DNA of 64,000 bases from Pseudomonas rhizoryzae (GTDB lineage Bacteria > Pseudomonadota > Gammaproteobacteria > Pseudomonadales > Pseudomonadaceae): positions 62,001-126,000 of the forward strand of contig NZ_SULM01000009.1 of NCBI RefSeq assembly GCF_005250615.1. The letters run 5' to 3'. The first letter of the stretch is position 1; each line of letters begins with the position of its first letter. This document shows, piece by piece, positions 58,863-64,000 of the stretch. The translations under genes and the position numbers were made by a program. Under the pieces are notes generated by a model, which worked only from the letters and a program-made list of their open reading frames with translations, had not been told where the DNA came from and ran no database searches.

Positions 58863-59336
58863 TTAGAGGCGCGGCTCGATGCGCTCGCCGCGACTGCGAA
58901 CGTCCCGCTGCTCGACCGGGGCGGGCGCGCCTTGCCGGGTCGTAGGCGATTCCGGCAACGGGTCATCCGCCGGGGTTTGGGCAGCAACAGGCGCCGGCCG
59001 GGGGTGCGAGCGCCAGTACAGCCAGCGGCACAGCACGAAGAGCAGATAGAGCACCACGCCGATGACGCCGGCCGCCGCCAGATTGGCCACGGCCGACCAG
59101 GCGCTGTTGCCGACCTTGAACACCAGATCGAGTACCGTCACGGCGATCGCCGGGGCATAGAAGCCGTGCTCGGCGTCCACCAGCACGGGGGTCACCATGA
59201 GCACGGCCGCCACCAGACGGATGGGTTCACGCAGCCAGCGCCAGAGCCAGCCGGTAGCCTTGAAGGTCACCACCAACAACAGCAGCGCGGCGACGGCGTA
59301 GATGGCCCAGGCGATCAGGTACTCTTGGTCGGTCAT
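58863..59336 (-). CDS. Small multi-pass membrane protein
   Basis: 157 residues from ATG 59336. Three or four hydrophobic segments (about 5-25, 35-55, 60-80, 85-107) then a Pro/Arg-rich cytoplasmic tail (PAPVAAQTPADDPLPESPTTRQG). Not recognised beyond conservation next to the oligopeptidase gene, which is divergent and starts 89 bases away. Confidence 0.7.
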   Translation of the reverse strand: MTDQEYLIAWAIYAVAALLLLVVTFKATGWLWRWLREPIRLVAAVLMVTPVLVDAEHGFYAPAIAVTVLDLVFKVGNSAWSAVANLAAAGVIGVVLYLLFVLCRWLYWRSHPRPAPVAAQTPADDPLPESPTTRQGAPAPVEQRDVRSRGERIEPRL

Positions 59337-59425
59337 TGCGATCCATGGCGATAGATGAGAGGGGAAGCCTATGATAACGGTTTTGCCCCGCCCGCGTGCT
59401 TTTGCGCGGCAGCCAAGGAGCCCGC

Positions 59426-61447
59426 ATGACCCAAGCCCCCATTGCCCGCCGCGCCCCAGGCGACGATCCCTACGTCTGGCTGGAAAGCCGAGATGCGCCC
59501 GAGGTGCTGGCGCACCTGGAAGCCGAGAACGCCTATCTGGAAGCCCAGCTAGCGCCTCAGGCCGCCTTGCGTGAGCGACTGTTCGAAGAGATCCGCGCAC
59601 GCCTTCGCGAGACGGATCTGTCGTTGCCGGTCCCACGGGGTGACTATCTCTACTATCAACGCACCCAGGCCGGTGACGAGTATGGCCGCAATTATCGCTG
59701 CCGCCGCCCAGTCGATGGCAGCCTGACGCCCGACCCCGCGAGCGAGCAGCTGCTGTTCGACGGCAACGCCATCGCCAACGGTGGTTTTCTCTCCGTGGGT
59801 CGCTTCACCATCAGCCCTGACCAGAGCAAGCTCGCCTACAGCCTGGATCAGGTGGGTGACGAGACCTACCGGCTCTATGTGAAAGACCTGACGACCGGTG
59901 CCGTGACCGAACTGCCCTTCGACGAATGCGATGGCAGCCTGACCTGGGCCAACGACAGCCGAACCCTGTTCTTCGGCGAGCGGGACGAATCCCATCGTCC
60001 GCACAAGCTCTATCGCTATCACCTGGGCGAGGCCGAACCGCAACTGGTCTTCCATGAAACCGATGGCCGCTTCTTCCTCGGCTGCTATCGCTCGAGTTCC
60101 GAGCGCAAGCTGTTGTTGCTCTCCCATAGCAAGACCACCAGCGAGGCCTGGGTGCTGGATGCCGATCGGCCGGACGAAGCCTTCGTCTGCCTGGCACCGC
60201 GTGAGGAAGGCCACGAGTATTTCCCCGACCATGGCGTCGACGGCTGGTACGTGCGCAGCAACCAGGACGGCATCAACTTCGCGCTGTACCGGGCCGCCGA
60301 GGCCAGTCCCACACGCGCTCACTGGCAGTTGCTGGTCCCCCACGATCCGGCGGTGATGCTGGAGGACGCGAGCCTGAGCGCCCAGGCGCTAGTGCTCAGT
60401 CTGCGCAGTGCCGGACTGCCGATCCTGGAGGTCCGCCCCTACGGCCAGGCGCCCTACCGCGTTGACTTGCCGGACGAGGTCTACAGCCTCGATGCGATGG
60501 ACGTGCTGGAATTCCAGAGCCCGGTGCTGCGGCTGCGCTACGAGGCGCTCAATCGCCCCGCGGAAATCCGTGAACTGGAACTGGCCAGCGGCAGCCAGCG
60601 GGTGCTCAAGCAGGTGCCAGTGGAAGGCCCCTTCGATGCCGATGCCTATGAAAGCCGGCGCCTCTGGGCGACTGCCTCCGATGGCACCCGCATCCCCATC
60701 AGTCTGGTCGGGCGACGCGATCTGCCGCAGAGTGCCCCACTCTACCTCTATGGCTATGGTGCCTATGGCCACAGCCTCGACCCCTGGTTCTCCCATGCCC
60801 GCCTGAGCCTGCTGGATCGCGGCGTGCGCTTCGCCATCGCCCATGTGCGCGGCGGCGGCGAGCTGGGCGAGGCCTGGTATCGCAGCGGCAAGCTGGAACA
60901 CAAGCAGAACACCTTCGACGACTTCATCGCCTGCACCGAGCATCTGCTGGAGCAAGGCCTGAGCACGCCGCAGCAGATCGTCATCAGCGGCGGCAGCGCC
61001 GGCGGCCTGCTGATCGGCGCCGTGCTGAACCAGCGGCCCGACCTCTATGCCGCGGCCATCGCCGAGGTGCCCTTCGTCGACGTGCTGAACACCATGCTCA
61101 AGCCCGACCTGCCGCTGACCGTGACCGAATACGACGAGTGGGGCGATCCCAACGAGCCGGAAGTGCGTGAGCGCATAGCGAGCTACGCTCCCTACGAGAA
61201 CGTGAAGGCCCAGGCCTATCCGGCGATCCTGGCGGTGGCGGGTTATCACGACACCCGGGTGCAGTACTGGGAAGCGGCCAAGTGGGTGGCGCGGCTGCGC
61301 GAGCGGCGGACCGATCAGGCGCCCCTGCTGTTGCTCAAGACCGAATTCGGTGCCGGACACGGCGGCATGAGTGGACGCTATCAGGCGCTGCGCGACGTGG
61401 CTCTTGAATACGCCTTCGTGTTCCGGGTTCTCGGCCTGGCCGCCTAG
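59426..61447 (+). CDS. ptrB: Prolyl oligopeptidase family peptidase (oligopeptidase B-like)
   Basis: 673 residues. Seven-bladed beta-propeller (about 70-390) that filters peptides, and a C-terminal alpha/beta hydrolase domain with catalytic Ser524 (SGGSAGG), Asp609 (GYHDTRV) and His645 (GAGHGGMSG). AAGGAG before ATG 59426. Oligopeptidase B enzymes cleave short peptides after basic residues in the cytoplasm; the acidic stretch TEYDEWGDPNEPEV fits that class. Confidence 0.93.
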   Translation: MTQAPIARRAPGDDPYVWLESRDAPEVLAHLEAENAYLEAQLAPQAALRERLFEEIRARLRETDLSLPVPRGDYLYYQRTQAGDEYGRNYRCRRPVDGSLTPDPASEQLLFDGNAIANGGFLSVGRFTISPDQSKLAYSLDQVGDETYRLYVKDLTTGAVTELPFDECDGSLTWANDSRTLFFGERDESHRPHKLYRYHLGEAEPQLVFHETDGRFFLGCYRSSSERKLLLLSHSKTTSEAWVLDADRPDEAFVCLAPREEGHEYFPDHGVDGWYVRSNQDGINFALYRAAEASPTRAHWQLLVPHDPAVMLEDASLSAQALVLSLRSAGLPILEVRPYGQAPYRVDLPDEVYSLDAMDVLEFQSPVLRLRYEALNRPAEIRELELASGSQRVLKQVPVEGPFDADAYESRRLWATASDGTRIPISLVGRRDLPQSAPLYLYGYGAYGHSLDPWFSHARLSLLDRGVRFAIAHVRGGGELGEAWYRSGKLEHKQNTFDDFIACTEHLLEQGLSTPQQIVISGGSAGGLLIGAVLNQRPDLYAAAIAEVPFVDVLNTMLKPDLPLTVTEYDEWGDPNEPEVRERIASYAPYENVKAQAYPAILAVAGYHDTRVQYWEAAKWVARLRERRTDQAPLLLLKTEFGAGHGGMSGRYQALRDVALEYAFVFRVLGLAA

Positions 61448-61506
61448 CGACAGGGAACGGCGGGGGCTCTGGGCAGGTCTTCTCCACAGCCATAGGAGAA
61501 TCTGTC

Positions 61507-62262
61507 ATGCACCTAGATGCCCCCACTCCCCCTCTCGCTCCTCCGCCGCGCGACGCCGCCGCCATCAAGGGCGTGGAACGCCTGGCCTCGGTGGCTGGCG
61601 GTGGTCTGCTAATCAGCCGCGGCCTGGCGCGTGGCGGTCTGCTCGGCCTGCTGACCGGCGCCACCGGTGCCTGGTTGCTGAAGCGCGGCCTGCGCGGACA
61701 TTGCTCGATCAAGAGCACCCTGACCAAGGTGCGTTTCGAACGCGACGTCCGCCGCTCGTTGGCCTGGCATTCGGCGGCTTCCCAAACGCGGCGGGTAGTC
61801 ATCGCTCGCCCGCGCGACGAGCTGTATCGCTTCTGGCGCGACTTCTCCAACCTGCCGATCTTCATGCGCCATATCGAGCGGGTAGACGTACTCAACGACC
61901 GCTATTCCCACTGGGTGGTCAAGGCACCCATGGGTCGTTTCGAGTGGGATGCGGAGGTCACCGACGACGTGCCCGGCCAGCTGATCGGCTGGCGCTCCTG
62001 CGGCTATGCCGGCCTGAACAACCTGGGCTGGGTCAGCTTCGTCGACGTACCGGGCGGCACCGAGGTAACGGCGGTGATGGCCTACGAACCTCCGGCCGGA
62101 CGCCTGGGGCATCTGTTCGCCCGCGTGCTGCGGCGCGATCCCGGTACCCGCATTGCCCAGGATCTTGCCGAACTCAAGGTGCTGCTGGAACGCGCCCATG
62201 CGGTCAGCGATAGATACAGCGCCGTCGAGCGCGCCTCCCACATGGAGTCCCCCCTGGGCTGA
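61507..62262 (+). CDS. SRPBCC/polyketide cyclase-like membrane-anchored protein
   Basis: 251 residues. N-terminal hydrophobic Gly-rich region (about 28-62, DUF2892-like: LASVAGGGLLISRGLARGGLLG), then a START/SRPBCC domain from about 90 (RRVVIARPRDELYRFWRDFSNLPIFMRHIERVDVL; WDAEVTDDVPGQLIGWRS). AGGAGA upstream. Members often appear with stress genes; ligand unknown. Confidence 0.85.
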   Translation: MHLDAPTPPLAPPPRDAAAIKGVERLASVAGGGLLISRGLARGGLLGLLTGATGAWLLKRGLRGHCSIKSTLTKVRFERDVRRSLAWHSAASQTRRVVIARPRDELYRFWRDFSNLPIFMRHIERVDVLNDRYSHWVVKAPMGRFEWDAEVTDDVPGQLIGWRSCGYAGLNNLGWVSFVDVPGGTEVTAVMAYEPPAGRLGHLFARVLRRDPGTRIAQDLAELKVLLERAHAVSDRYSAVERASHMESPLG

Positions 62263-62275
62263 CCTTGGCCTGCAC

Positions 62276-62326
62276 GGCGTCTCGCCCGAGACGCCGCCTC
62301 TCCTGAGCCAGTCGACCCCGACTGGC
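62276..62326 (+). terminator. Paired hairpins downstream of the SRPBCC gene
   Basis: GGCGTCTC-GCCC-GAGACGCC (62276-62295) followed by GCCAGTCG-ACCC-CGACTGGC (62307-62326) and TTATC. Likely terminator region between same-strand genes. Confidence 0.55.
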
Positions 62327-62470
62327 TTATCTCCCAGCGACCTCCATCGCGCCTTTGCGACACCTATATGACAACCGGCATCCGAGCGCTTGCGGCCTTT
62401 GGAACAGCGATGTTAGTTTTTGAACAACAGAGCTATAAATGACAGCTTGATAACATTGCAGGTCGGCCGC

Positions 62471-63322
62471 GTGAGCAAACCCCTCTTCTTCCAAGCCCTC
62501 GAAGGTGCCTTCGCTGAACTCACGCCCACCGGCAAGCGTGTGGCGGGCTACTTGCTGGCCAATCCGGAGAAGCTGCCCTTCGAGACCGCCGACAGCATCG
62601 CCCAACGCACTAACACCACCGGGATTTCCGTGGGTCGGCTGCTACGCTCCCTGGGCTATCGCAACCTCGACGACGTCAAGCAGAGCCTGAGAGACGAAGG
62701 TCTGGAAGCCTGGCGCATCACCGATCGCTTCAGCGCCTTTCGCCAGCAGAGCGGGCGCAGCGATGCCCTGGATCGCTCCCTGGCCGCCGAGCTCGCCGCC
62801 ATCGAGGACGTCTACCAACTGGCGCGCGGCCCGGTGTTCGAGCAGGTGGTGCAACAGTTGACCGACGCCGAGGCCGTGTTCATCGCCGGTATCCAGACTA
62901 CCCGCGGCGTTCTCGGCAGCTTCCACAGCCTGCTGGAATACATCCGCCCCAAGGCCTTCTACGTCGACGGCCTGTCCGGCACCTATGCCGACATCTTCAA
63001 CAGTGGCTTCACCCGCCCCTATCTGGTGGTAGCCGACTTTCGCGCCTACTCCAGCGTGACCCGCAAGCTGTGCGAAGCCGCCCGCGATGCCGAGCTGCCC
63101 CTGGCGCTGATCACGGACTACCACTGCCCCTGGGCGCGGGACTATCCGGCCGACCTGCTGCAACTGCGCCTGGAGGTCGACCAATTCTGGGACTCCCTGG
63201 CGCCCCTGGCCTGCCTGCTGAACCTGCTGGTATCAGCGGTGGCGGATCGCTCGGGCGATGCGCTGGAGCAGCGCCTGGCCAGCAACCGCGTCCTGCAGCA
63301 GCGCTTCGGTCAATTCGAGTGA
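62471..63322 (+). CDS. RpiR/MurR-family transcriptional regulator
   Basis: About 283 residues from GTG 62471; upstream in-frame TTG codons leave the start uncertain. N-terminal RpiR helix-turn-helix (FAELTPTGKRVAGYLLAN... SIAQRTNTTGISVGRLLRSLGYRNLDDVK) and a C-terminal SIS domain (AVFIAGIQTTRGVLGS). Regulators of this type bind phosphosugars. It is followed after 41 bases by a D-Ala-D-Ala dipeptidase gene, so a cell-wall fragment or D-Ala-D-Ala signal is plausible but inferred. Confidence 0.9.
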   Translation: MSKPLFFQALEGAFAELTPTGKRVAGYLLANPEKLPFETADSIAQRTNTTGISVGRLLRSLGYRNLDDVKQSLRDEGLEAWRITDRFSAFRQQSGRSDALDRSLAAELAAIEDVYQLARGPVFEQVVQQLTDAEAVFIAGIQTTRGVLGSFHSLLEYIRPKAFYVDGLSGTYADIFNSGFTRPYLVVADFRAYSSVTRKLCEAARDAELPLALITDYHCPWARDYPADLLQLRLEVDQFWDSLAPLACLLNLLVSAVADRSGDALEQRLASNRVLQQRFGQFE

Positions 63323-63363
63323 GCCCAGGCCGCCCTTTTCATCTCAAGGAACCACCCCATACC

Positions 63364-63939
63364 GTGAACCACCCAGAACTCGTCGAGATCGACGCCCACC
63401 GCTACGGCGTGGATATCCACCTGGTCTATGCGAGCGCCGACAATCTCGCCGGCAAGATCCTCTACCAGGATGCTCACTGCCTGCTGCACCGCGATGCCGC
63501 GATCCGTCTGCAAAGAGCCAGCGAACTGGCCCGACAGGCCGGGCTGCGCCTGCAGGTGCTGGACGCCTATCGCCCGCCCTATGCCCAGGAATTGCTCTGG
63601 CGCGCGCTGCCGGATGCGCAGTACGTGAGCGATCCGACCCAGGGTTCGCATCACAGCCGCGGCGTGGCGGTGGACGTAACCCTGCTCGACGAGACCGGCA
63701 TGCCGCTGGACATGGGCACCGGTTTCGACGACATGCGCGAGCTGTCGCACCTGTTCAACCCGGCCGTGCCCGTCGCGGCCCAGCGCCATCGCCTGCTGCT
63801 GCTGGGCGTCATGCAAAGCGCCGGCTTCACCTTCATCCCTAGCGAGTGGTGGCATTTCGAGCTGCCCGATGCTCGCCGCTATGCGCTGATCGATTACCAC
63901 CATCTCAGCCAGGAGGATCTTGCCGCCCTGCTGAGCTGA
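63364..63939 (+). CDS. ddpX: D-alanyl-D-alanine dipeptidase (VanX/DdpX family)
   Basis: 191 residues from GTG 63364. Zinc ligands and catalytic residues of VanX-type enzymes are visible: His97 and Asp104 in SHHSRGVAVD (SxHxxGxAxD), Glu161 and His164 in EWWHFEL, Arg70 in DAYRP. No signal peptide, so cytoplasmic cleavage of D-Ala-D-Ala for use as carbon/nitrogen is likely, as in E. coli ddpX. Cotranscribed with the RpiR regulator gene. The last 61 bases of the window hold nothing recognisable. Confidence 0.93.
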   Translation: MNHPELVEIDAHRYGVDIHLVYASADNLAGKILYQDAHCLLHRDAAIRLQRASELARQAGLRLQVLDAYRPPYAQELLWRALPDAQYVSDPTQGSHHSRGVAVDVTLLDETGMPLDMGTGFDDMRELSHLFNPAVPVAAQRHRLLLLGVMQSAGFTFIPSEWWHFELPDARRYALIDYHHLSQEDLAALLS

Positions 63940-64000
63940 TCCAGCCGGCGACCGGATCGTTCGAATCCAGCGCCGCGAGCCCAAGGCTCGACCGTCTTGC

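Overview
This 64-kb window is a high-GC gammaproteobacterial chromosome segment, almost certainly Pseudomonas. Evidence for this is the thrS-infC-rpmI-rplT-pheS-pheT-ihfA-merR order, the dinG / DUF1145 / OmpA-lipoprotein neighbourhood, a MuxABC-OpmB-type efflux operon, Pseudomonas-type REP sequences and consistent GC-rich codon use. The nitrile hydratase genes resemble those of Pseudomonas putida-type cobalt enzymes. No plasmid or phage backbone is visible.

Region 1 (1-13.9 kb) is an accessory catabolic cluster for aldoximes and nitriles. A divergent AraC regulator (cut by the left edge) faces a plus-strand run: aldoxime dehydratase, outer-membrane channel, truncated haemoglobin, amidase, cobalt nitrile hydratase alpha and beta, its P14K activator, a CbiM-like cobalt permease and a soluble PAS chemoreceptor. 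A convergent minus-strand group (AMP-forming acyl-CoA ligase, acyl-CoA dehydrogenase, TetR regulator) and another AraC regulator follow. Read together: aldoxime to nitrile to amide to carboxylate to acyl-CoA, with metal supply, uptake and possibly taxis encoded alongside.

Region 2 (14-27 kb) is mostly Pseudomonas core and semi-core: a class-C-type serine hydrolase, DinG helicase, DUF1145, an OmpA-like lipoprotein, DUF6231, a YchJ-like protein, small metal-motif proteins, a RimK-like ATP-grasp / GNAT-C39 peptidase divergent pair, an AraC regulator and a YghU-type GST. It is rich in repeats: a REP pair, three copies of a 140-190 bp inverted-repeat element lying at or in gene 3' ends, and a five-unit 111-bp palindromic tandem array.

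Region 3 (27-38 kb) is a six-gene RND efflux and two-component operon (mux/mdtABC, outer-membrane factor, baeS, baeR). An AT-rich island (about 38.1-40.9 kb) carrying one KAP-family P-loop NTPase follows and looks recently acquired.

Region 4 (41-47.5 kb) has a PRISE-like reductase, a thioredoxin-fold protein, a transmembrane chemoreceptor, a YqaA-like membrane protein with no standard start codon, an LPS-type protein and a periplasmic HIU hydrolase / HbpS-like pair. Region 5 (47.8-55.2 kb) is the translation cluster with tRNA-Pro(GGG). Region 6 (55.4-64 kb) has yfdX, tRNA-Val(GAC), DUF2937, a class II amidotransferase, an S9 oligopeptidase, an SRPBCC membrane protein, an RpiR regulator and a D-Ala-D-Ala dipeptidase.
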